Below are positions 1 to 7,726 of a stretch of 64,000 nt of DNA, piece after piece (within the stretch, counting starts at the first letter, position 1; every line of letters starts with the position of its first letter). Source of the stretch: Desulfarculales bacterium UBA696 (GTDB lineage Bacteria; Desulfobacterota; Syntrophobacteria; Syntrophobacterales; Syntrophobacteraceae); the NCBI GenBank assembly GCA_002298995.1, contig DBMO01000069.1, positions 107,368 to 171,367 of the forward strand, written 5' to 3'. The position numbers were made by a program, and so were the translations under genes. The notes below the pieces were generated by a model. The model did no database searches and was not told where the DNA came from. It saw nothing but the letters and a program-made list of their open reading frames with translations.

Positions 1-1006
1 CGTGCGGGACTGGGGAAGGAGCTACAGGCTGGGGCGCGGTGAGTACATGGTGATCGAGGGCGATGAGTACGATACGGCTTATTTCGACAAGGGCCCGAAA
101 TTCCTGCACTACCAGCCTCACATCGGGATCGTGACCGGGATCGAATTCGATCATGCTGACATTTTCGCGGATTTCGATGCCGTGTTGAAGGCATTTCGGG
201 ATTTTGCCGCGATCATACCCGAACGAGGCCACCTCATAGTCAATGCGGACGATCCGAACTGCTCCGCCATTGCAGCCAATTGCAAGGGAAATGTTCTTAC
301 CTACGGTTTCGCGCACCGCGCGGATTGGCGGATACGGTCGGTTTGCTACAGGGCAGGGGAGGTCTCATTCAAGCTTCGACATCCGGGGAATTTTCGCGAG
401 GAGACTATCCGGTCAAGGCTTTCGGGCAGGCACAATGTCTGGAACGTAGCCGCCGTTTTTGCGGCTGCCTGCCTTGCCGGCATGCCCGTCGAGCAAATCC
501 GGGATGCAATCTTTAGCTTCGGCGGAGTCCGTAGACGCCAGGAAATCGTATACGACGAGGGCGATGTTACCGTAATTGACGATTTTGCCCATCACCCGTC
601 GGCGGTGCGTGAAACAGTTGCGGGCCTCAAGATGTTTTATCCCGGCCGGAGGCTGGTTGCCGCCTTCGAGCCGAGGACGAATTCCAGCAGGCGAAAGGTT
701 TTTCAGGAACAATATGCAAAAGCCTTCGACGATGCCGACATGATCTGCATCAAGGAACCACCGGGCCTTGAATCGATTCCCGAGTCCGAGCGCCTCGATA
801 CTCGAAAGCTTGTGGGCGATATTTGCGCCCGGGAAAAGGATGCCCATTTCTTCCACGATCCGGGGGAACTCGTTTCATTTCTCCTGGGTTCCTCGCGTCC
901 GGGCGACCTCATCGTGTGCATGAGCAATGGGAGCTTCGACGGCCTGCCGCAAAAACTGGCCGAGGGTTTGACGAATTTGCGGGGTAGAGTTTCCCGTGCG
1001 AAATGA
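1..1006 (+). CDS. mpl: Mpl, UDP-MurNAc:tripeptide ligase (3' part)
   Basis: C-terminal 334 residues of a Mur-ligase-family protein; the 5' part lies outside the window. Mpl joins recycled L-Ala-gamma-D-Glu-meso-DAP to UDP-MurNAc in the cytoplasm, returning murein peptides to cell-wall synthesis. The visible IEGDEYDTAYFDKGPKF stretch followed by HIGIVTGIEFDHADIF is typical of the Mpl central ATPase domain rather than MurC, and the later DDFAHHPSA segment matches the start of the ligase C-terminal domain. It ends with TGA 28 nt before queH, so the two may be cotranscribed. Full Mpl is about 450-460 residues, so roughly a quarter is missing through the window edge only. Identification is confident. 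Confidence 0.9.
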   Translation, partial: VRDWGRSYRLGRGEYMVIEGDEYDTAYFDKGPKFLHYQPHIGIVTGIEFDHADIFADFDAVLKAFRDFAAIIPERGHLIVNADDPNCSAIAANCKGNVLTYGFAHRADWRIRSVCYRAGEVSFKLRHPGNFREETIRSRLSGRHNVWNVAAVFAAACLAGMPVEQIRDAIFSFGGVRRRQEIVYDEGDVTVIDDFAHHPSAVRETVAGLKMFYPGRRLVAAFEPRTNSSRRKVFQEQYAKAFDDADMICIKEPPGLESIPESERLDTRKLVGDICAREKDAHFFHDPGELVSFLLGSSRPGDLIVCMSNGSFDGLPQKLAEGLTNLRGRVSRAK

Positions 1007-1033
1007 TATGAATATGAAAAAGGTCCCGATCAA

Positions 1034-1600
1034 ATGATGTCCAGGATTCTTCTTCATATATGCTGTGCGCCGTGCACGATCTACCCGGTTTCGGTCCTTC
1101 GCGGGGAGGGGGCGGAAGTCCACGGTTTTTTCTACAATCCGCACATTCAGCCGTGGCAAGAATTCGACAGGCGGCTAAAGACCCTTGATGCCTACGCCAG
1201 GAGCGAAGAAATTCCCCTGATCGTAAGGCGCGACTACGACCCCACGACCTTCTTCCGGCAGGTTGCGTTCCGCGAAACGAGCCGGTGTATATACTGCTAT
1301 TCACTGCGAATCGATGCCGCGGCAAGGCTTGCAAAAAAAAGCCGATTCGACGCATTCACCACGACTCTTCTCTACAGCAAACAGCAAAAGCACGAGCTGA
1401 TAATCTCCCTGGCAAACGATGCTTCACTGAAATACTCGATCCCTTTTTTCTACAAGGATTTCAGGGAAGGTTGGAGAGAAGGTCAGGAAAAGGCACGCAA
1501 TCTTGGCATTTATCGCCAGCAATATTGCGGTTGCGTCTACAGCGAGATGGAAAGATTTTGCGTGCAAAAAGATCAAGGGATCGAAGAGTTAGAGGATTGA
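1034..1600 (+). CDS. queH: Epoxyqueuosine reductase QueH
   Basis: QueH (formerly DUF208, 188 aa) performs the last step of queuosine synthesis, reducing epoxyqueuosine in tRNA anticodons; it is the non-B12 alternative to QueG. The family signature is visible: HICCAPC near the N-terminus, CIYCYSLR in the middle and YCGCVYSE near the C-terminus, which supply the Cys ligands of the Fe-S and metal centres. Two adjacent ATGs (1034, 1037) are possible starts. It follows mpl by 28 nt and precedes the next gene by 6 nt, so the three probably form an operon. No truncation is seen. Confidence 0.92.
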   Translation: MMSRILLHICCAPCTIYPVSVLRGEGAEVHGFFYNPHIQPWQEFDRRLKTLDAYARSEEIPLIVRRDYDPTTFFRQVAFRETSRCIYCYSLRIDAAARLAKKSRFDAFTTTLLYSKQQKHELIISLANDASLKYSIPFFYKDFREGWREGQEKARNLGIYRQQYCGCVYSEMERFCVQKDQGIEELED

Positions 1601-1606
1601 AGTCAA

Positions 1607-2083
1607 ATGTCCCTGCCCGTTAATGAACGGCTAAGCCCCTGCGGCATATACGTGGATGCTGATGGGGAATGGTATCACGGAGAAAACAGGATATTTCGGC
1701 CCGAAATCCTGGAACTTCTCTATGACAAGCTTGAAGTTGTACCCGGCGGGGAATACGTCCTGGCGGATACAAAGGGAAAATGCCTGCTCGAAGTTGAAGA
1801 CACCCCTTACATCGTCTCCAGGGTGGATCTTGAAACCAGCCGGGCAGCGGAAGAGAGAATCCTGCTGGGCCTGAAACACCTGCCGAAGCAGGAGATTCTC
1901 GACCCCGGGACTCTGCGCGTCGGCGAAAACAATGTCCTCTACTGCCGCATATTAGACGGAAGATTCAAAGCCCGCTTTTCCCGCCCCGCCTACTACCAGA
2001 TAGCGGAATTTATCGAGGAAACTCCGGCCGGGGAGTTTATCGTCAAGATCAATGGTATTGGCTATCCGATTCCCATGGAGTGA
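1607..2083 (+). CDS. DUF1285-like protein
   Basis: A 158-aa cytoplasmic protein. The segment GIYVDADGEWYHGENRIFRPEILELLYDKL, followed by GEYVLAD and VEDTPYIVSRV, resembles the DUF1285 family, whose members begin with an I-D-x-D-G-x-W-x-H element. The function of the family is unknown. It starts 6 nt after queH and is probably translated in the same operon. The family call rests on remembered motif similarity, so it is moderate. Confidence 0.6.
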   Translation: MSLPVNERLSPCGIYVDADGEWYHGENRIFRPEILELLYDKLEVVPGGEYVLADTKGKCLLEVEDTPYIVSRVDLETSRAAEERILLGLKHLPKQEILDPGTLRVGENNVLYCRILDGRFKARFSRPAYYQIAEFIEETPAGEFIVKINGIGYPIPME

Positions 2084-2128
2084 AATGGGTCCGGCTCGTG
2101 GTTTGACTTGAAGGTCGTGAAAAAGGCA

Positions 2129-2177
2129 AAAAAAAGCCGGCCTGTCAAAATTTCTGTTTAGCAACAGCAAGGCCGGC
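2129..2177 (-). terminator. Intrinsic terminator of the flgM unit
   Basis: Read on the minus strand, GCCGGCCT (2170-2177 complement) pairs with AGGCCGGC (2136-2143 complement) in an 8-bp stem with a small inner CTGTT/AACAG hairpin, then a run of eight T residues. This is a textbook Rho-independent terminator just downstream of flgM. The plus-strand operon ending at 2083 could also stop here but lacks a strong U tract on that side. Confidence 0.75.
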
Positions 2178-2201
2178 GTCAATTAAATGTCTTTTAGCGT
2201 T

Positions 2202-2489
2202 CTACATGACTTCACTCAGCATCTTGTCGGCAACTGCTTCAGAATTGATCGTATAAGTCCTGTTCTCCAATTGAGTGCGGACGTGCATGACCTTTTCCAT
2301 CCGGACTTCGTCTCCGGATGCGATCTCCTTTTTAGCCTGAGTGATGACCTGGTAATGGTTTGAAAGGTTCACCCGGTCGGCTGACGTGCCTGCCGCCGCT
2401 TTATCATCCGCGCCGGTCTTTGCGGCCGGTCCTTTCGCTCCCTGCACGCTTCCAGCTACATCGTACTGGTTCACTTTTTTTATATTCAT
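2202..2489 (-). CDS. flgM: Anti-sigma-28 factor FlgM
   Basis: A 95-aa protein with the FlgM layout: a polar, low-complexity N-terminal half and a helical C-terminal half (DRVNLSNHYQ, then a conserved VRTQLENRTYTINSEAVADKML-type sigma-binding region). FlgM holds sigma-28 inactive until the flagellar hook is complete and is then exported. The ATG directly follows the TAA of the upstream gene, so translation is likely coupled, with AGGAAAGGG as the ribosome site. No other flagellar gene is in the window. Confidence 0.9.
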   Translation of the reverse strand: MNIKKVNQYDVAGSVQGAKGPAAKTGADDKAAAGTSADRVNLSNHYQVITQAKKEIASGDEVRMEKVMHVRTQLENRTYTINSEAVADKMLSEVM

Positions 2490-2765
2490 TTAAACCCTTT
2501 CCTGGCCGGCGGCTACTTCCGGTCCTGTTTCGCTTTCCGCCGATTCGGCTCCAATGTCATTATTCGAATACACTTTCTCAAAAACCCTGCTTGTGAGGCG
2601 CTCCATCATCATGCGGCGCCTGGCTTCATCGGAGATGGATACTTTTTCCACGCTGGATCTGGAATCACCGGACTCGGGATTAAGTTTCTCGGCCAGCTTC
2701 GATCTCTGCAGCTGCCGAGTGTAGGTTCTCAAAATGCTCTGTACGCGATAGTCGGTGATAATCAT
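2490..2765 (-). CDS. DVU0524-type FlgM-associated protein
   Basis: A 91-aa protein directly upstream of flgM on the minus strand. The start MIITDYRVQSILRTYTRQL and the central VSISDEARRRMM are typical of the small protein found next to FlgM in Desulfovibrio and relatives (DVU0524 family); its role is unknown but presumed flagellar. I chose the ATG at 2765 because GGGAG lies 9 nt upstream; a GTG at 2783 is in frame but would bury that site. A weak TTGCCC/TATAAT pair with 15-nt spacing lies upstream on the minus strand (about 2847-2873). Confidence 0.75.
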   Translation of the reverse strand: MIITDYRVQSILRTYTRQLQRSKLAEKLNPESGDSRSSVEKVSISDEARRRMMMERLTSRVFEKVYSNNDIGAESAESETGPEVAAGQERV

Positions 2766-2961
2766 CTTATCCACTCCCGTCACTTTGAATATCGGACAAA
2801 TCCGCGCTTGACTTGAAGAAAATCTTTATCCGAAAAGCGATAGGGTATTATAGGACATGCCTTTCACGGGCAATTTGCTCTTTTGGAGCAAGTAAATCGA
2901 AGAATGAATCTGGCATGGAACTTGTTAGTCATTCACGCTGAAAGTAATAACGGAAACAGGA

Positions 2962-3121
2962 GGAAAAAACTTCAACCGTTTTTTCCGCCAAAACCGCAAG
3001 GAGGTTTTGCTGTAGGAAGCCAGCGAATACAATGCGGCAGGTGCGTTCATTATTTTGTCACCTGGATAAAATCAACGCCCTATGGGTGCGATGCGTGGGG
3101 GATTCGGTCGCCCCGGCACCC
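2962..3121 (+). promoter_or_regulatory. Structured leader with four hairpins upstream of the GGDEF gene
   Basis: The 484-nt gap 2766-3249 contains four clear inverted repeats on the plus strand. They are GGAAAAAAC/GTTTTTTCC (2962-2970/2978-2986, loop 7), CAAAACC/GGTTTTG (2989-2995/3003-3009, loop 7), CAGGTG/CACCTG (3038-3043/3059-3064), and a nested GGGTG..GGGG/CCCC..CACCC arm (3084-3121). They could be a 5' untranslated RNA element of the diguanylate cyclase gene. I do not recognise a known riboswitch; in particular it does not fit the GEMM c-di-GMP consensus I remember. No poly-U follows. A weak sigma-54-like element (TGGCAT-N5-TTGTT) lies at 2911-2926. Confidence 0.4.
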
Positions 3122-3249
3122 ACACCTCGCGGTTTATGCTTCATCGGGGATTGAATGTCAACTCTTCAAGCCCAGGGGACCGAAGGGGGAGAAAATCAAC
3201 CCGGCTAATCCGGATAAGGGCAGGTAGGAATTCGAGGCGGGAGGCCAAG

Positions 3250-4890
3250 ATGTTAGTCGATCAAAAAGGGAGTAATAGCCTGGAGGGTCTTTCGGCGATC
3301 ATAATCGAGACCCTGAAATCGCTTTCCACGGAGCAGCAGCCCCTCTCGATATCATTTCTGTCCCAGGCACTGGCCAAACGTGAGGAGGTCCGCAAAATGC
3401 TTGCAGCATACGATTGTGAAAAACTGCCGAAAGGACCAGTGTACGCCAACGTATTGACGGCTGATCAAAACGACCTGCCCGATTGCGTCAAACCGGCAAA
3501 AATTGCCGATCGCGATTCAGGCCTCAGGGCCGCTGTCGAGGAACATGAAAAGGTGCTGCGGATGGAGGACCTTTTTCGGCGCTCGACGGCAACCCTGGCA
3601 TCCCTTGCCCGCGTGGGGGCCGGCGCCGTCGTATCGGAAAAGCTCGCCGATTTCAGAAAAGCTATCCAGAACGGCAGTGATATGGAGGAGCTGGAAAGAA
3701 GCCTGGAGCGGCTCAAAAGCTCGATTACCGTACTGGATGTTGCTGATGCTCACCCCGATACAGCAACGGATCAGCGTGAATCCGCCAGGCAAAAGGAGCG
3801 CAAGGACGCTCAAAGCAATGGCGAGGTTGACCCCGAACTGATTGCCGGAGTGAAGTCGGCATTTCTTAAGGTGATGGCCGAATTCGACCAGGACCTGGGT
3901 GAGGATTACGCTCGCAAGTTATCGAACCTTCGGAAAAAACTCGACTCGAGCATTGACGGCGGGAGCCTGCCGGCCCTCGAAAAAGACCTGCTCGCCCTAA
4001 TCCGCTCATTTATTGGGAATATGCATGAGGAGCGAAACCAGATAACCGATTTTATCTCGGAAATTGGGACCAGCCTCAAAGAAATAGAGCAACACTTCAT
4101 CAACTCCATGTCACAGACCGAAGAAAGTGAAACGGTCCACAAATCTCTTCATAATCTGATTGAAAGCCACATGGATGAGATGAAACACTCGGCTCACCTC
4201 AGCATGACCCTTGCCGAGTTCAAGAATCAGGTCTTGTCGAGGCTCGCCTCGATTCGCGCGGCCCTGGAACAGAAGCGCAAGGCGGAAGAGCAAAGGGAAT
4301 CGGCATTGCACGGCGAGATGGAAAACCTGCAGCGCAACCTCACCTGGATGAAAAAGGAAATAGACCAGGTCCAGGAAAAACGCAAAGCGCTGGAAAAGGA
4401 AGTCCTTATCGACCAACTCACCGGGATAGCAAACCGGCGCTCAGCCAAACGCCGCCTAAAGGAGGAAATCCACCGCTATCAGCGCTACCGGCAGTTCTTC
4501 TCCGTGCTCCTGTTCGATATAGATCACTTCAAGTCGATAAATGACCGGTTCGGCCACTGGGCTGGCGATAAATGTCTGAAAGAACTGATAAAGCGAATAA
4601 AGCCCATGCTGCGCGAAACTGATTTTGTGGCGCGCTGGGGCGGTGAAGAGTTCGTGATCCTGTTCCCTGGAACGGATGTGGAAAGCGCGTCGAGTGTTGC
4701 CGAAAGGCTTCGCAAAGCCATCGAAAATACCCGGTTCATATACAATAAGCAGGAGATCGCCGTTACGATCAGCATCGGCGTAACCGAGATCAAGTCGGAT
4801 GATGCGAACCTCGAAGCAATTTTTAACAGGGCCGATACGGCCATGTACGAGGCCAAAAAGAAGGGGAGAAATCTGATTGTGACCCTCTAA
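3250..4890 (+). CDS. Diguanylate cyclase (GGDEF protein)
   Basis: A 546-aa soluble protein that should make c-di-GMP from two GTP. A long helical N-terminal region with coiled-coil character (about residues 100-375) leads into a GGDEF domain (about 380-545). The active-site loop is RWGGEEF near residue 464, and RETD sits five residues before it, which is the product-inhibition I-site. Both support an active, feedback-regulated enzyme. No signal peptide or membrane helix is seen. The ATG at 3250 is preferred because GGGAGG lies just upstream; the frame is open further upstream to 3082 but that part reads through the structured leader. Confidence 0.9.
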   Translation: MLVDQKGSNSLEGLSAIIIETLKSLSTEQQPLSISFLSQALAKREEVRKMLAAYDCEKLPKGPVYANVLTADQNDLPDCVKPAKIADRDSGLRAAVEEHEKVLRMEDLFRRSTATLASLARVGAGAVVSEKLADFRKAIQNGSDMEELERSLERLKSSITVLDVADAHPDTATDQRESARQKERKDAQSNGEVDPELIAGVKSAFLKVMAEFDQDLGEDYARKLSNLRKKLDSSIDGGSLPALEKDLLALIRSFIGNMHEERNQITDFISEIGTSLKEIEQHFINSMSQTEESETVHKSLHNLIESHMDEMKHSAHLSMTLAEFKNQVLSRLASIRAALEQKRKAEEQRESALHGEMENLQRNLTWMKKEIDQVQEKRKALEKEVLIDQLTGIANRRSAKRRLKEEIHRYQRYRQFFSVLLFDIDHFKSINDRFGHWAGDKCLKELIKRIKPMLRETDFVARWGGEEFVILFPGTDVESASSVAERLRKAIENTRFIYNKQEIAVTISIGVTEIKSDDANLEAIFNRADTAMYEAKKKGRNLIVTL

Positions 4891-5158
4891 TGCGGGAGGT
4901 GTGTTGCCGGTGTGGCCGCTTTGCTGCCGGGATGAGCGCAATCGAAACCGAGGCCTTCCGGAAACAGGCTCAGGCAGACGTTCACAGCCTGTCCACAACC
5001 CGTGCAAGACATTATCGGGATGTCAGGCCTGAGATTCAATATCTCTTTCCAAGGATCGCTTTGCTGCCCATTCCCAAGTTTGAATAACAACTTACATCCA
5101 ATATTTGTATCCCTATGTTCGTACCGACTGGTCCGGCCCGGTCCTTTTCCGCACCCCC
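4891..5158. other. Gap with no supported gene
   Basis: Between the GGDEF stop and the tRNA promoter I find no convincing gene. A 65-codon frame begins at 4890 (overlapping the TAA), but its composition and lack of motifs do not support coding. No terminator with a poly-U tract is evident. Confidence 0.4.
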
Positions 5159-5187
5159 TTGAAACCCCGGAGCTATTGTGGTACAAG
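5159..5187 (+). promoter_or_regulatory. Promoter of the split tRNA-Thr (left copy)
   Basis: TTGAAA (5159-5164), a 17-nt spacer and TACAAG (5182-5187) precede the tRNA 5' fragment by 16 nt. The right-hand tRNA has the same arrangement: TTGCAA, 17 nt, TACAAG, 16 nt. The shared geometry argues that both are real promoters. This copy presumably belonged to the original chromosomal tRNA gene and now drives a truncated transcript. Confidence 0.55.
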
Positions 5188-5200
5188 GCTTCTCAATCCT

Positions 5201-5241
5201 TGAGCCGGCGTAGCTCAGGGGTAGAGCAGCTGATTCGTAAT
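5201..5241 (+). repeat. Left attachment repeat: 5' half of tRNA-Thr(CGT)
   Basis: These 41 bp are identical to 29167-29207 and comprise TGA plus the first 38 nt of tRNA-Thr, from the acceptor stem to the 3' side of the anticodon loop. After 5241 the sequence diverges from tRNA, so this copy is a non-functional fragment. With the integrase at the other repeat, it marks the left junction of the integrated element; strand exchange probably occurs in or near the anticodon loop. Confidence 0.9.
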
Positions 5242-5270
5242 AAGATGTGTCCCCTTGAGCTAATGCGGTT

Positions 5271-5450
5271 CTATGGACCCAATGTCCGAGAAATGTCCGC
5301 AAAGCAGAGTTCTGATTCTGAGAAAGCTTCTTTCCTTCGGACAGCCAAGCTCGGCGCAATCCTTTGAAGGTCTTTGACCAGGTTTTGCTGCACCGCCTCC
5401 CACTTGTTCGGACTTCCTCCGCAGCTCAAATTCCCACGTAAAATTAGGAA
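5271..5450 (-). other. Possible coding relic at the left end
   Basis: A 59-codon minus-strand frame ending at TAG 5271 reads KWEAVQQNLVKDLQRIAPS and ends FADISRTLGP. It looks amphipathic and protein-like but has no good start codon or ribosome site and no motif I know. A competing frame runs over the same bases. The span also contains the left TGTCCG sites. I treat it as a possible gene remnant between the array and the attachment site. Confidence 0.2.
5283..5343 (+). promoter_or_regulatory. Left arm-type integrase sites (TGTCCG)
   Basis: TGTCCG occurs at 5283-5288 and 5294-5299, exactly 11 bp apart, with an inverted copy at 5338-5343. The same tandem pair with the same 11-bp period is found at the right end (29039, 29050), next to an inverted pair. 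Repeats shared by both ends and lying beside the core are typical of arm-binding sites for tyrosine recombinases or excisionase. Function is inferred. Confidence 0.55.
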
Positions 5451-5536
5451 TCATATTTTGATACTGTTGCCAAAGTGCAAGCAAATCAGTTGAACTGCGG
5501 CGTAGCAAAACCCTGATCTGCAGCGCCGGTGATTTT

Positions 5537-7239
5537 GTTTCAATCCACGCCCCCGTGCGGGGGGCGACGGCGATAATGATTCCGCAAAGAACGCCGATGA
5601 AAAGTTTCAATCCACGCCCCCGTGCGGGGGGCGACATGGAGCTGGTAACGGCAATGGCTGAGGGCGTTAAGTTTCAATCCACGCCCCCGTGCGGGGGGCG
5701 ACATCCTATTTTTTATCACAAGACCACGACATAGTTGTTTCAATCCACGCCCCCGTGCGGGGGGCGACTACCACCGGAGCCGGGTCGTCTGCTTTGGTTG
5801 ACAAGTTTCAATCCACGCCCCCGTGCGGGGGGCGACTATTCGACAAGCTCGACTCCGGCTACAAGATCGGGTTTCAATCCACGCCCCCGTGCGGGGGGCG
5901 ACATTCTACCCACTCTTGACTCAATTCACTGAAAAAGTTTCAATCCACGCCCCCGTGCGGGGGGCGACCAGTAAGTGCCGCATGACTTGGGTTTCTTAAA
6001 AAGTTTCAATCCACGCCCCCGTGCGGGGGGCGACCTCCAGAAATCACGAATCGGTCCGATGCACTCACTGTTTCAATCCACGCCCCCGTGCGGGGGGCGA
6101 CGTGGGAGTGGCCTTTGATATAGGTGCCTATGAATACACCGTTTCAATCCACGCCCCCGTGCGGGGGGCGACCGGTACGCAGTCGGGCAACATTCATCCC
6201 GATATCGTTTCAATCCACGCCCCCGTGCGGGGGGCGACACAGAGGCAATATCCTTTACAGCCGGCACGATTGTTTCAATCCACGCCCCCGTGCGGGGGGC
6301 GTCCTACGAGGTGAACTATAACCGTCGGCATGAATGGGTTTCAATCCACGCCCCCGTGCGGGGGGCGACCTAAAACCGTTGAAGATATGGCGACTGCCAT
6401 CAGGTTTCAATCCACGCCCCCGTGCGGGGGGCGACCTTCACGGTGGATGGCCTTATGCGCTTCAAGGCATGTTTCAATCCACGCCCCCGTGCGGGGGGCG
6501 ACCTGAAAACCCTTAGCGCCTACTACAACATCCCGAGCAGTTTCAATCCACGCCCCCGTGCGGGGGGCGACACCGGCTCGGGACTGGTGAGAGATTAACC
6601 CGGATGGTTTCAATCCACGCCCCCGTGCGGGGGGCGACTTATTCAGGGCGGTAACTATTTTTGACTCGACCTGTTTCAATCCACGCCCCCGTGCGGGGGG
6701 CGACAACAGCCCCGGAAGCTACACAACAACCCGGCGAAGTTTCAATCCACGCCCCCGTGCGGGGGGCGACATCATTTTCAGGCAAGTCTTACCCACGGAT
6801 ACGAGTTTCAATCCACGCCCCCGTGCGGGGGGCGACAGGAATGCGCTCGGTATTGTGGATACGGTCTTCCGGTTTCAATCCACGCCCCCGTGCGGGGGGC
6901 GACCGACCATTCTATCGGTAATGGCCCTGGTGCAAACAGTTTCAATCCACGCCCCCGTGCGGGGGGCGACCGGGCATGGGTTAAGACAGGGGGCTACACG
7001 ACAGGGTTTCAATCCACGCCCCCGTGCGGGGGGCGACCGGAATTAATCGCCGGTTCATGGATACACTATGATGTTTCAATCCACGCCCCCGTGCGGGGGG
7101 CGACTCACGGTCGATAGGCGGAACCTTAATTGAGGACTCGTTTCAATCCACGCCCCCGTGCGGGGGGCGACCTCTGCCACGATCATGGCCGATTCGCGCT
7201 TGTAGCAGTTTCAATCCACGCCCCCGTGCGGGGGGCGAC
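5537..7239 (-). CRISPR. Type I-C CRISPR array, 26 repeats and 25 spacers
   Basis: Twenty-six 32-bp repeats alternate with 25 spacers of 33-39 bp (mostly 34-35). The plus strand shows GTTTCAATCCACGCCCCCGT then GCGGGGGGCGAC; on the minus strand the repeat starts GTCGCC and ends GGATTGAAAC, the usual type I-C form, which leaves ATTGAAAC as the crRNA 5' handle. Transcription is therefore on the minus strand, the same as cas, with the leader at 7240-7428. All repeats are identical except the one at 6272-6303, where the next-to-last plus-strand base is T instead of A. The distal repeat (5537-5568) is not degenerate. Near-perfect repeats suggest a young or active array. Confidence 0.98.
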
Positions 7240-7428
7240 AGCTTGCCTTTTAATGCTAAAAAATGCAGTTACTTGAGCCTGTGTTTCCGCGAAACGTTCC
7301 CGAACCTCTTTCCTTGGTGCGTATTTGAGCTGTAGCGTGCCTATTGGATCCGATTTTTGCCAATGATTTCACTCGCCGCGAACATCCCCGCTAATTCATG
7401 TTTGCTTGGGGTTCGCGCGGGCCTTTTG
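7240..7428 (-). promoter_or_regulatory. CRISPR leader
   Basis: The 189 bp between the end of cas2 and the first repeat contain no gene. By position and orientation this is the leader: it should hold the array promoter and the signals for spacer insertion next to the repeat at 7208-7239. The part nearest the array is AT-richer (TTTTAATGCTAAAAAATGC around 7249-7267). I could not pick a single promoter with confidence. Confidence 0.7.
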
Positions 7429-7719
7429 TCAAACTACCATGGGGCCCTCCGGGTCGTAGCCGGGGTTTGCACCGACGTGCTCAACGCGTGTTTTCCAGTT
7501 GCTGCCAAGGAAATAGAAACGCAGGCTGTCCTGCTCGGGGTTTATTTCTTCGGACAGGCGTGCCCGCAGCCTCGTCCACTGGGCTGGGTCGACCAGGCAC
7601 TCGAAGACCGATTTCTGGACCCTCTGTCCAAAATTGCGGCAGGCAACGGCAACGCGCCGCAGCCGTTTCCTGCCTTCGGGCGTTTCGGTACTTACATCGT
7701 AGGTAACCAGGACCATCAT
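7429..7719 (-). CDS. cas2: Cas2, CRISPR adaptation nuclease-fold protein
   Basis: A 96-aa Cas2. The N-terminus MMVLVTYDVST shows the conserved first beta strand and Asp of the ferredoxin-like fold; the middle has the RVQKSVFEC strand. Cas2 forms the core of the Cas1-Cas2 integrase that inserts new spacers at the leader end. ATG codons at 7719 and 7716 are both possible; GGAAGTGAG upstream suits either. It starts 7 nt after cas1 ends and is the last gene of the cas operon before the leader. Length is normal for type I-C Cas2. Confidence 0.95.
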   Translation of the reverse strand: MMVLVTYDVSTETPEGRKRLRRVAVACRNFGQRVQKSVFECLVDPAQWTRLRARLSEEINPEQDSLRFYFLGSNWKTRVEHVGANPGYDPEGPMVV

Positions 7720-7726
7720 GGCCGTC

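Noticed and set aside
2911..2926. Sigma-54-like TGGCAT-N5-TTGTT
   Set aside because: The -12 element has GT instead of the nearly invariant GC, so it was not listed as a promoter on its own.
4890..5087. 65-codon frame overlapping the GGDEF stop
   Set aside because: Overlap by TAATG would allow coupling, but the sequence has no motif or conserved look and the 3' part is not gene-like.
5167..5367. A plus-strand open frame over the tRNA fragment (reads SRRSSGVEQLIRN), also seen at 29166
   Set aside because: It is simply the translation of tRNA sequence, present at both tRNA copies; not a gene.
5540..7117. Many short open frames on both strands within the repeat array
   Set aside because: They translate the CRISPR repeat (PPARGRGLK, FQSTPPCGGR, VSIHAPVRGAT) and are artefacts of its composition.
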